From the NCBI GenBank assembly GCA_944322965.1, contig CALUQR010000013.1, positions 1 through 40,145 on the forward strand: a stretch of 40,145 nucleotides of DNA, read 5' to 3'. Below are positions 31,059 to 38,850 of the stretch, piece after piece (the first letter of the stretch is position 1; every line of letters begins with the position of its first letter). The position numbers were made by a program, and so were the translations under genes. This DNA is from Vulcanimicrobiota bacterium. Lineage in GTDB: Bacteria; Vulcanimicrobiota; Xenobia; Xenobiales; Xenobiaceae. The notes under the pieces are model-generated. The model worked only from the letters and a program-made list of their open reading frames with translations, was not told the DNA's origin and did not search any database.

Positions 31059-32564
31059 CTACACTTCCCCACCCTCGCCTTGAACGGGAGGATCGACGGG
31101 CTCAGTCACTCCGCCGCCATCGTCGCCGGGCTCGGTCACTCCGCCGCCATCGTCGCCGGGCTCGGTCGTCCCGCCAGGTTCAGTCGTACCGGGATCGGTC
31201 GTTTCACCGGGGTCGGTGGTCTCACCAGGATCGGTGGGCTGGCTAGTACCGGCGGCTACGATATTGAAGTCGATAGCGGCGGTCAGGGCCTCGACGCCCT
31301 CTTCCGGCTCTTGGTAGGTGTAGGTCACTTGGATTTGGGCGCTACCTACGCTCTTGGCGCTCAGTTCCCAGTAGTCGTCTATAGCTACTACGTCGGGGTT
31401 AGTAGAGCGAGCGCTGCAAGAGTCGATATCTAACTCAAACTCTTGGGTTTGGCCGTTGATAGGATAGGCGCCCCAGACGGTGAGGTCGCTCAACTGGCCC
31501 ACCTCTTTTAAGGCGGGGGTAACTTCCAGGCGCATATTTTGCAGCTGGGAGTCGACTACGGTCACTAAGGTTTGGGCGCTATAAGTCTCGCCGGCGCAGG
31601 AGTAGTTGGCGCTGACGGTAGCTTGGACCAGCTTCCCTTCGCTATCTTCGGGGCTGGCGGCCACCGGGATCAAGTAACCGTAGCTGGGGACGACGACGCT
31701 AGGCTCGTTGGAGCTCCAGCTAGACTCATAACTGACGTCGCTCACCTTACCGTCGGACCAGGTGGCCATAAGAGAGTCGGCCAGGCGGGGCAGGGTGGCG
31801 GGTAAGGTCACGCTCTCTACGTCTAAGGCTACGGACTCTACGACGGCCTCCGTCACTTCGACGGGCACGGTAGAGCTCAAGCCGTTGAAGCTAGCCGTAA
31901 CTTGGGCCGTACCGCTAGCTAAGGCGTGGAATTCGCTAATACTATTGGCGTTGTAATAAACGAGCTCCCCTTCTTGGGACTCGTCGGCATGTTTATTATT
32001 GAGGATATTGGGGGCGGAAGTCGTCCACTCGCACAGCCCGCTAAAGTACTGGGGGTAGAGGGTATTATCCTGGGCCCGGAAGATGGCCATCCCGTAGAGG
32101 GTGATGGAGTCCTCAATATGGACGCGGGGCTCATCTTGGGCGATGGAGATCATCAAGAGGTTAGAGATCTTATCCATGTCCTCCCAAGCGGGCTCCTGAA
32201 GGTCGTAGACCTCCCCCACCTTCAACTTGATGGGCTGAGAGTAGTAACCGACGGCCTGGCCGGACTCATCGTAATAGGTAATGGCGATAGAGTGGGAGTT
32301 GACGGGCACGGCCTGTAAGAAGACCTGGTGGGCCTTCACTAAACTGGCCGGACCGTAGACGCGCATACCCTGGCGATCGTAGCAATAGTAAGTCATGCTC
32401 TTAATAGCCTCGTTGCGCCCGCCAAGATCGTGGGTCACTAAGATGGAGGCTCGCGTAGGATCGCTCATAGGATCGTCATCGGAACAAGCGCTCAAGAAGA
32501 TCCCCCAAGTCAAAACTAAGGCTACTAGGAGCAGACGCAGGGGATAGCGTTGGAAGTTGCTCAT
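31059..32564 (-). CDS. Lipoprotein A with bacterial Ig-like segments
   Basis: A 501-residue lipoprotein. The signal peptide ends in the lipobox LSAC with the lipidated Cys at 27, followed by SDDD. The next 100 residues form a beta domain (IKSMTYYCYDRQG, AITYYDESGQAVGYYS) related to the start of the two lipoproteins upstream. Residues 120-440 contain Ig-like repeats of the BIG2 style (TLPATLPRLADSLMATWSDG, ALASGTAQVTASFNG). The C-terminal 50 residues are low complexity: TDPGET repeats then TEPGDDGGGV twice. AAAGGAG is five bases before the ATG. No enzyme motif is seen, so a surface or periplasmic structural or binding role is likely. Confidence 0.85.
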   Translation of the reverse strand: MSNFQRYPLRLLLVALVLTWGIFLSACSDDDPMSDPTRASILVTHDLGGRNEAIKSMTYYCYDRQGMRVYGPASLVKAHQVFLQAVPVNSHSIAITYYDESGQAVGYYSQPIKLKVGEVYDLQEPAWEDMDKISNLLMISIAQDEPRVHIEDSITLYGMAIFRAQDNTLYPQYFSGLCEWTTSAPNILNNKHADESQEGELVYYNANSISEFHALASGTAQVTASFNGLSSTVPVEVTEAVVESVALDVESVTLPATLPRLADSLMATWSDGKVSDVSYESSWSSNEPSVVVPSYGYLIPVAASPEDSEGKLVQATVSANYSCAGETYSAQTLVTVVDSQLQNMRLEVTPALKEVGQLSDLTVWGAYPINGQTQEFELDIDSCSARSTNPDVVAIDDYWELSAKSVGSAQIQVTYTYQEPEEGVEALTAAIDFNIVAAGTSQPTDPGETTDPGETTDPGTTEPGGTTEPGDDGGGVTEPGDDGGGVTEPVDPPVQGEGGEV

Positions 32565-32580
32565 TAATACTCCTTTACAT

Positions 32581-32745
32581 TAATTCGGAATTCGGAATGC
32601 GGAATTGAGTTAGTACGCATTGTGCTAGCCGCCGGGACGGCGGCTAGCACAATGCTGAATTCGGAATGCGGAATTCGGAATTGCTAGCCGCCGGTAGGGC
32701 GGCTTAGCAATGCGGAGTTCGGAATTCGGAATGCGGAATGCGGGG
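32581..32745. repeat. Heptamer repeats interrupted by two hairpins
   Basis: Head-to-tail 7-bp words (aattcgg, aatgcgg) fill the gap between lipoproteins A and B. Two hairpins sit inside: 32617-32655 with perfect 17-bp arms GCATTGTGCTAGCCGCC, and 32681-32710 with TTGCTAGCCGCC against GGGCGGCTTAGCAA. The two hairpins share the core GCTAGCCGCC, so they are related. The heptamers match those at 122-785. Confidence 0.85.
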
Positions 32746-32752
32746 TTAGGGG

Positions 32753-34414
32753 CTAAGGGGCGTCGGGATCCTTAGTCTGCTCCTGGTTGCCGCCTTCGCC
32801 GCCCTGTTGGTCGCCGCCGCCGGGTTCGCCGCCTTCTTCACCGCCGCCTTCGGGGGCGGCGGCGCCGATGGTGTAGGTGACTTTATTAGTCAGCTTATGG
32901 GGGAGCGTGCCCTCGTAGCGCACTTGGAGTTCGACCGTGCTGCCCGTGCCGGCGCTAGTGGAGTCGAAGACGAACTGCTCGCCCTCGCGGCTGAAGTCGG
33001 GGATGAAGGCCTTACCTTCAGAGTCGGCGCCCGTAGTTTGGACTTTGAGGCCGGGATAGGCGCTCACATTCTGCTTGCCGCTAGTGAGGGTGGCGCTAGA
33101 AGTAGCCACCTGGAAGGAGCAGACTACTTGGCCATTGACCAGCGTGCCCTGGGGGATCTCGCTATGGCTGGGCTGGTCCATATCTAACTCGATACTGGAG
33201 GTAGCGGGATAGGAGTTGACCGTCAAGCTAGCCTGCTCGTAGCCGCGGGCCGCTACTTCTACGCTGGCGGGTTGGCTATTATTAGTACCGACGATAACTA
33301 AGCGACCGCGATTATCGACCTGGAAGCTAAAGGTCTCGTCGCTTTCGGGGGTCTCCCAGCGCACGTTGCGGCTGGCCTCAGCCTGGAAGCTGGGACCGCG
33401 GCCGGAGGGAGAGGTATATTGGCCCACGGCCCGCACCGTAGTGCGCCCGATGGAGACCATCCCTAAGCCCTCTACATTGACTTCGGTCACCCCTAAGGCG
33501 TCGTCTACTACTAAGAGGTGGGCCGGCCCGCCTTCGGGAGCCTCGCTCTGGATAGTGACGCTCTCTAAGGTGGCGTCGCTAATGTAGATCTGGCCCGTTA
33601 AAGTTTCAGTCTGACCCGGGAAGTTAGTAGGGGTGGCCTTGAGGGGCTGGATGCCGTAACTATCGAGGGTCTCATAATAGCCGGGGGTAAAGTATTCGGG
33701 GACCTTACCCGTCTCGGGATCCTTCTCCGGACGAGGGCCGCAGTCGCCGCTATAGACGGCGGGCTTAATGTAAGGATTAGAAGCGGTATCGAAGGTGTAG
33801 AAGGGGGTCAGATCGTAGTCGACGCTCACTCCGGCGTTGGTGACGTAGGGGGCCACCACCTGCACCCAGATAGTATCGCCAGGGCGGTAGGAGACTTGGT
33901 TAGTGAGGATCTCCGGCTGGCCCAGCTCGGCGGTGTAGGAGAAGTCGGGGGCCTCTACCTGAGCGCCCATATGCCCTTCCGTAGTGCGCGACCACTTGAG
34001 GGAGTCGACGCCAATACCTACGATATTTTGGGCCTCGTCATAATAGACGGCGTAGACGGTGTCGGCTTTGGTGGGGATGTCGGGGATCTCGATGGTACGG
34101 GCTACGCTCACGCCCTCATAGATCTCTTCCGGAGTGGAGGGCTCGATAGTAGTCTCATAACTAGAGACGAAGGCCGCGCCCTGGCGGAAGGTGTAGGAGA
34201 CGGAGGTAATCTCCACTGGCAATTCTACTTTGGCAGCGCCATAAGCTTCGACCATCTTAGTATAGTCGTAGGTCACTACGCCCCGCTCCATGGCAAAGGG
34301 ATTGGGATCGCTGCCGCTATCGCTGCAACCGGCCAAATTGAAGGTCAATACTAAACTAGCCGCCGCAGCCGCCAGGGGCCAGGCGTAAGCTTTGAGGGGG
34401 GCAAACTTAGCCAT
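32753..34414 (-). CDS. Lipoprotein B, related to C
   Basis: A 553-residue lipoprotein. I chose the ATG at 34414 (AGAGGA ten bases upstream; MAKFAPLKAYAW then a hydrophobic run); the frame stays open to a TTG at 34453. The lipobox is NLAGC with Cys 30. The first 110 mature residues (VVTYDYTK, ITSVSYTF, TVYAVYYDEAQNIVGIGVDSLKW) match lipoprotein C closely, followed by a long region of beta-rich, Ig-like segments without known motifs. The last 45 residues are Gly/Glu/Gln-rich (GGGEEGGEPGGGDQQGG). It lies 192 bases downstream of lipoprotein C's terminator-bounded gene and has its own leader. The function is unknown; a surface-exposed or adhesin-like role is inference. Confidence 0.82.
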   Translation of the reverse strand: MAKFAPLKAYAWPLAAAAASLVLTFNLAGCSDSGSDPNPFAMERGVVTYDYTKMVEAYGAAKVELPVEITSVSYTFRQGAAFVSSYETTIEPSTPEEIYEGVSVARTIEIPDIPTKADTVYAVYYDEAQNIVGIGVDSLKWSRTTEGHMGAQVEAPDFSYTAELGQPEILTNQVSYRPGDTIWVQVVAPYVTNAGVSVDYDLTPFYTFDTASNPYIKPAVYSGDCGPRPEKDPETGKVPEYFTPGYYETLDSYGIQPLKATPTNFPGQTETLTGQIYISDATLESVTIQSEAPEGGPAHLLVVDDALGVTEVNVEGLGMVSIGRTTVRAVGQYTSPSGRGPSFQAEASRNVRWETPESDETFSFQVDNRGRLVIVGTNNSQPASVEVAARGYEQASLTVNSYPATSSIELDMDQPSHSEIPQGTLVNGQVVCSFQVATSSATLTSGKQNVSAYPGLKVQTTGADSEGKAFIPDFSREGEQFVFDSTSAGTGSTVELQVRYEGTLPHKLTNKVTYTIGAAAPEGGGEEGGEPGGGDQQGGEGGNQEQTKDPDAP

Positions 34415-34504
34415 AGATACTATTTCCTCTCCAGTACTTGGGAATAGACGCAAAAAAAGGAACTTTTGGGAAAAAGGATTCCCTAAAGAGAAGCTAGCTC
34501 CTGC

Positions 34505-34541
34505 AAAAAAAATACCCCTCCGCCCGTAAGGGGGAGGGGTA
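34505..34541 (-). terminator. Rho-independent terminator of lipoprotein C
   Basis: On the minus strand the arms TACCCCTCC...GGAGGGGTA are followed by eight T. A second GC-poor hairpin (about 34546-34588, arms CTACTCT/AGAGTAG) lies just before it. It cleanly ends the gene at 34606-36375. Confidence 0.88.
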
Positions 34542-34605
34542 AGCCCTACTCTACCTCCCTCTCCCAGAGGAGAGGAGGGAGAGTAGTTACCTAGTTAGAT
34601 CTAGA

Positions 34606-36375
34606 TTAGAGGTCGGTCGTGGTCACGTAGATAACGGGGGACACAACCTTGGTAGCTATGAAGTCAGTCGATTTTTCCGTATCGACGATGATCTTAGCGT
34701 TCTCGGTGGGAGTAGTCCCTACGTTGATATTGTACTCGTTAACCGGCTCGGGAGGCTCAGCAGCAGCCCCAGTCTGGGTGATCGTCACGTGCTCAGCCTG
34801 CTCGGTTTGCTCAACCTTGAGGGCGGGAGCGGGGATGGTCTTAGGCAGAATGGTCTGCGCGGTCACGGCCGGCGTGCTGGCGGCTTCCTCGTAGCTCTGC
34901 GTGTAGGTGATATAGATATTAACCTTATCGCCAGTGTTCTGGCCGCTGATGTACTGGGCCTGAGCGCCACCGATATTAGCGCTAGGAACGGCGGTGTACA
35001 CGTAAGGAGACTCGGGGGTACCCGCACCCGTACGCTTGGAGTAACCGACGGTGGCGGTACCCGGGAAGGCCTTAATCGTTACGGAATTACTCTCGACGGT
35101 GGTCTCGAACTCGCCCTCGGTCGCACCCTCAACCTGGACGTCCGCGTTGGTGTAGCTAGCTACGACCTTGATGTCAGCGGCGGCGGGAAGGGCGGTAACC
35201 TGGAGGATACCGTCAGGAGTGACATTGTACTTCACTTCCTCATTCTTGCAGGTGGCGCTGAAATCGACATCCTCGAGGTCGAGGTAGGTAGCCTCAGGCT
35301 GAGGAGCGGTAGATCCCTTGGGCAGGGTCCAAGTGGCGCTTACCGCGAACTCTTGCTCGCCAATAGCGGCGGTACAGGTCTTATCGGTGTTATAGGTGAA
35401 GGTAGCTTCCTTAGCGCCCATGCTCTGATACGTCTTGCTATCATCGAAGAAGATGAGGCGGCTATAGCGAGTATCCTTCTCACCGGCAGCGGGCTCCGAA
35501 CCCTCGACGGTGGCGTTACCGATTCTTTCCAAGGTGATGCCGCTAATGAAAGCGTCGGTCACCAGGATGTCCTGTTCCAAAGTCACGGGCTCGAAAGTAC
35601 CGAAGGTAGCCGTAACCTTAGTAGCATCGATGGTACCGAACTCGGCGCCCTGGTAGAGGCCGAGGACCGGCTGCTGCTGAGCGTCCATCACGGGGGTGAC
35701 GAAGGGCTTAGCCTCAGCGGCGGTACCCTTCTGGTCCATACCCTTAATGGTCACGAAGGGGGTAATATCGGCGCCTACGGTATCCTGGTCGTCGGCGTAA
35801 ATGGTAGCTACCAACTCGGTCTGCTCGCCCTTATTGATGACGTACTCGCTGGCGCTCAACTCGAGCACGTTAGCGTCGGCGTCAATGCGGTTCAGAGTGG
35901 GGGTGTCTACGACGGCCACGTAAGGAGAAGTGGCGCTGCCGTCGCCGTTCCAGTTCACCTCGTCTACGCCCCAACCGACGATAGTGTCATTCTCACCGTA
36001 GTATACGGCTACGACCGTGGTGGAGTCGACATCAACGTTAGCCACCTCGACGGAGTCAAGTTGCTCCTCCTCGCCGGCTACGAAGTTATAAGGGGCGGTA
36101 GCGTCGGTGCGGAAGGGGGTCTTAACCAGCTGAGAATCGGTAGAGACGCCAGAGAAGCTGTACTTTACGGACTTAATATCGTTGGTGATATCAGTCTTGC
36201 CAGCGGCGGCTTTAGCTAATACGTTGTAATTAAAGGTTACGGTACCGGTCTTGACGACGTGATCGAGGGGGTTAGGGGTGGTGTCTCCACCGTCGCCGCA
36301 GCCAGCGACCATGAGGCCCAGGCCCAAACTAGCGGTAGCTACGAAAGCGGTAAAACCAAAAAAGTTCTTAGACAT
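34606..36375 (-). CDS. Lipoprotein C, related to B
   Basis: A 589-residue lipoprotein with lipobox MVAGC (Cys 26) followed by GDGGD. The first mature domain (TVTFNYNVLAK, IKSVKYSFSG, TVVAVYYGENDTIVGWGVDEVNW) is the paralogue of that in lipoprotein B. Several beta-rich Ig-like segments follow (for example LSASEYVINKGEQTELVATIY and YNVTPDGILQVTALPAAADIKV). There is no catalytic motif. A strong promoter at 36590-36619 with a leader of about 208 bases drives it, and a canonical terminator closes it. The ATG has no close ribosome binding site (AGGA is about 20 bases upstream), unlike its neighbours, which fits leader-controlled translation. It may be abundant at the cell surface; that is inference. 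Confidence 0.83.
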   Translation of the reverse strand: MSKNFFGFTAFVATASLGLGLMVAGCGDGGDTTPNPLDHVVKTGTVTFNYNVLAKAAAGKTDITNDIKSVKYSFSGVSTDSQLVKTPFRTDATAPYNFVAGEEEQLDSVEVANVDVDSTTVVAVYYGENDTIVGWGVDEVNWNGDGSATSPYVAVVDTPTLNRIDADANVLELSASEYVINKGEQTELVATIYADDQDTVGADITPFVTIKGMDQKGTAAEAKPFVTPVMDAQQQPVLGLYQGAEFGTIDATKVTATFGTFEPVTLEQDILVTDAFISGITLERIGNATVEGSEPAAGEKDTRYSRLIFFDDSKTYQSMGAKEATFTYNTDKTCTAAIGEQEFAVSATWTLPKGSTAPQPEATYLDLEDVDFSATCKNEEVKYNVTPDGILQVTALPAAADIKVVASYTNADVQVEGATEGEFETTVESNSVTIKAFPGTATVGYSKRTGAGTPESPYVYTAVPSANIGGAQAQYISGQNTGDKVNIYITYTQSYEEAASTPAVTAQTILPKTIPAPALKVEQTEQAEHVTITQTGAAAEPPEPVNEYNINVGTTPTENAKIIVDTEKSTDFIATKVVSPVIYVTTTDL

Positions 36376-36589
36376 GATAAACGGTTAAGTTATTCCTTTC
36401 AAAATGGGGCGAGAAGTTTCCACGTTTCCTTCTCGCCGCAAACTCTCCGGCTCTCACATAGAGCAGCCCCCAGCCTTCCCCCCAAAGTCAGGGGCCGAGC
36501 TCGGCAGCGCTCCATGCAGAGGTCGTGTTTCGCTTAACATCCGTCTCTTCCTCTCAAAGCCTTAAACTTCCAGAGGAATTTTCGCCCCC

Positions 36590-36619
36590 AATATAAGGGC
36601 AAGGGGGAGTTAACGTCAA
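36590..36619 (-). promoter_or_regulatory. Sigma-70-like promoter of lipoprotein C
   Basis: On the minus strand TTGACG (36619-36614) and TATATT (36595-36590) are 18 bases apart. Transcription would start near 36583, giving a leader of about 208 bases with a perfect hairpin at 36408-36437 close to the start codon. Confidence 0.6.
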
Positions 36620-36734
36620 GGGCTCCAGCCCATCTTTTTACAATAAATTATTTTTTATTCCGCAAAAATTAGTCACTAAGTTTTTTTTTGGTTCTAATAA
36701 GAAGAATGCCCTTCCCCTTGCGCCTCGCTTAACT

Positions 36735-36764
36735 TTGAGACTTCTCTCCCCCTCTTTTTATGAT
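36735..36764 (+). promoter_or_regulatory. Sigma-70-like promoter of the first DUF3300 gene
   Basis: TTGAGA (36735-36740) and TATGAT (36759-36764) are 18 bases apart. Transcription would start near 36771, giving a leader of about 115 bases with a small ggagg/cctcc hairpin. Confidence 0.55.
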
Positions 36765-36886
36765 ATATTTAACTTAGAAAAGGCCGCTGGGGCGCTAGGA
36801 GGGGGAACGCCTCCAGTTAAGCGGATTCTAAAGGTAAAGGGGCAAAGTTCCCATGAACTTTAGCCCAAATGAAGGGGGTTTTCTCT

Positions 36887-38761
36887 ATGCAGAGGATTAT
36901 CGGCCAGTCCCGCTGGCTACTCTTACTCTTAATTATGTGGCTCGCCCTCTGCCCGGGGGGCGTGCGCGCTGAGGAGAGCGAGGCGCCTCTCACTCCGGTA
37001 GAGCAGGCCTTGGCCCCTATCGCCCTCTATCCAGACTCTCTCTTAGGGAACTTACTGATAGCGACCACCTATCCTGACGATTTGCGCGCCGCCTACGACT
37101 GGCTGCAAGAGGATGATAATAGCCAGCTCTCTACGGAAGAGAAGGTCCAAGCTACCGAAGCTTACCAATGGGACCAGAGCGTAGTAGCCCTCTTAGCTAC
37201 CCCGGACGTCATTCAGCGCCTGGGCGACGATATGGCCTGGACCTACCAACTGGCGGACATCTTTACTAATAAGAGCGACGAGATGTACGCCGCCATCCAG
37301 CACCTGCGCAATTTAGCTTACGAAGATAAGTCTCTAGTCTCCAACGACCAGGTCCAAGTTAAAGAGGAGAATGGGGTTATCTATATCAATTCGGCCCAAC
37401 CCGATACGATCGTGGTGCCGGAATATAATGTCAATTACGTCTACGGTTTAGGGCCCAGTTACGGCTGGGAGTACTCCTACTGGCCCGCCCCCATCCTCTG
37501 GAATACCTACTTTACGACCGGCTTCCTCTTCGGTTCCTGTTGGGACTGGGCGGGCCACGGTCTGTGGTGGGGTCCGGGCTACAATCGCTACTATTGGAAT
37601 GGGGCCTGGACTATCTGGGACGACGGCCACCGCTGGCTCAATCCGCCCCCGCCTCCGCCCCCTACCTCCCCTTACTTCCGCCCCACTAAGAGGCCGGTGC
37701 GCGTCGATTACCGTCCCCCCCACTACGCTCGCCCCGACCGCCCCCACTGGCGGCCGCCCCACCGTCCCCGCCCGGAAAGGCCCGCGCCCGGAGGTATTGC
37801 GCCCGGAGGGCATACTTCGGGAGGCCCCGCCTCTAGTAGCTCAGAGCGCCCCTACGCGCCGCGCCCTGACTTCAGTAGGCCCTCCCACTTTACTTACCAA
37901 CCCGGTGACGGGACGAGTCGCCCCGAGTTAACCCGCCCCGTCACCGGCCGCCCCGGTCTGACTAGACCCGGCGCTACCCAGTCCCAAGTAGAGCGCCGTC
38001 AGCCCGCAGCCGTCTGGCCCGGACGCCATACGACTTCTGAGCGCCAATCTATAGGGCGCCCCAGCGTAAGTAGTCGCCCCCAATGGAATCCTAACCGCCT
38101 GCAGACTACTAGCCCTTGGCAGTATCAGCGCCCCCAGACGACCGTTCCGGGCCTTACCCCCCGGCCCTCAGTCTCTAACCCTGCGCTCTCTAGGCCCTCG
38201 GTCTCTAGGCCGTCAGTCTCTCGGCCCTCGGTCTCTAACCCCTCGGTCTCTAGGCCGTCAGTCTCTCGGCCCCAGGTTACAGAGATGCAAATAGGACGCC
38301 CGCGTTTCGATATTAACCGCTATAACCGCCCCTACAGCCCTCCCGCGACTTCCCAGCCTAGGCCCAGTAGCGAGAGATCTATCCCCTCTTTAAGTCCCGC
38401 CTCCCGTCCGGCGGCGGTACCTAGCTACCAGCGCCCCTCTCTCTCCCCTAGGCCCACCCTCTCCCAACCTTCCCTCTCCCGGCCCTCTATCTCGCGACCG
38501 GCCTCTACCTTTAACCGCTCCTCCTTCTCTAGGCCTAGCTCTACCTTTAATAGGCCCTCCGTCTCAAGACCTAGTCCCAGCTTCAATAGGCCCTCCGTCT
38601 CAAGACCCAGTCCCAGTTTCAGCCGGCCTTCAGTCTCTAGGCCCAGTCCTAGCGTCAGTCGGCCCTCTTTCTCTCGACCTAGCCCCAGTTTCAGTCGGCC
38701 TTCCGTCTCTAGGCCCAGTTTTAGTCGCCCCTCCTTCTCGCGCCCGGGCGGAAGGCGCTAG
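36887..38761 (+). CDS. Secreted DUF3300 protein with Ser/Arg/Pro repeat tail
   Basis: About 624 residues. I chose the ATG at 36887 because AAGGGGG lies eight bases upstream and a signal peptide follows (SRWLLLLLIMWLALCPGGVRA); the ATG at 36869 has no ribosome binding site. Residues 30-180 are the DUF3300 domain (LAPIALYPDSLLGNLLIATTYPDDL, W-D-Q-S-V-V-A-L, NDQVQV, QPDTIVVPEYN). Then comes a Trp/Tyr/Gly-rich stretch (about 185-250), a poly-Pro run, and a 350-residue disordered tail rich in Arg, Pro and Ser. The end is built from a 12-residue unit like FNRPSVSRPSPS, at least five times. DUF3300 has no known function. The basic, disordered tail suggests binding to polyanions or cell-wall material; that is inference. 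A second DUF3300 gene follows after 89 bases. Confidence 0.88.
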   Translation: MQRIIGQSRWLLLLLIMWLALCPGGVRAEESEAPLTPVEQALAPIALYPDSLLGNLLIATTYPDDLRAAYDWLQEDDNSQLSTEEKVQATEAYQWDQSVVALLATPDVIQRLGDDMAWTYQLADIFTNKSDEMYAAIQHLRNLAYEDKSLVSNDQVQVKEENGVIYINSAQPDTIVVPEYNVNYVYGLGPSYGWEYSYWPAPILWNTYFTTGFLFGSCWDWAGHGLWWGPGYNRYYWNGAWTIWDDGHRWLNPPPPPPPTSPYFRPTKRPVRVDYRPPHYARPDRPHWRPPHRPRPERPAPGGIAPGGHTSGGPASSSSERPYAPRPDFSRPSHFTYQPGDGTSRPELTRPVTGRPGLTRPGATQSQVERRQPAAVWPGRHTTSERQSIGRPSVSSRPQWNPNRLQTTSPWQYQRPQTTVPGLTPRPSVSNPALSRPSVSRPSVSRPSVSNPSVSRPSVSRPQVTEMQIGRPRFDINRYNRPYSPPATSQPRPSSERSIPSLSPASRPAAVPSYQRPSLSPRPTLSQPSLSRPSISRPASTFNRSSFSRPSSTFNRPSVSRPSPSFNRPSVSRPSPSFSRPSVSRPSPSVSRPSFSRPSPSFSRPSVSRPSFSRPSFSRPGGRR

Positions 38762-38850
38762 GGGGGCCAGACTGGTGGAGAGAGGCTTTCCCCAGTCCAA
38801 CAGGAAGTTAACAAAATAATAAACTGACCTTAAAGAAAGGAAGTGATGGA

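Larger units (their letters stand above)
36376..36886. other. 511-base divergent intergenic region with two promoters
   Basis: No gene is seen. It holds the leader and promoter of lipoprotein C (minus), an AT-rich centre (36640-36700, with runs of T and A), and the promoter and leader of the first DUF3300 gene (plus). Structures include a perfect 9-bp-arm hairpin at 36408-36437 (GGCGAGAAG/CTTCTCGCC) and the palindrome GCCGAGCTCGGC at 36494-36505. Confidence 0.7.

Noticed and set aside
34789-36219. 476-codon open frame on the + strand opposite lipoprotein C
   Set aside because: It is fully antisense to a gene with lipobox, promoter and terminator, has no ribosome binding site, and its Gly/Leu/Val-rich composition mirrors the codon bias of the real gene.
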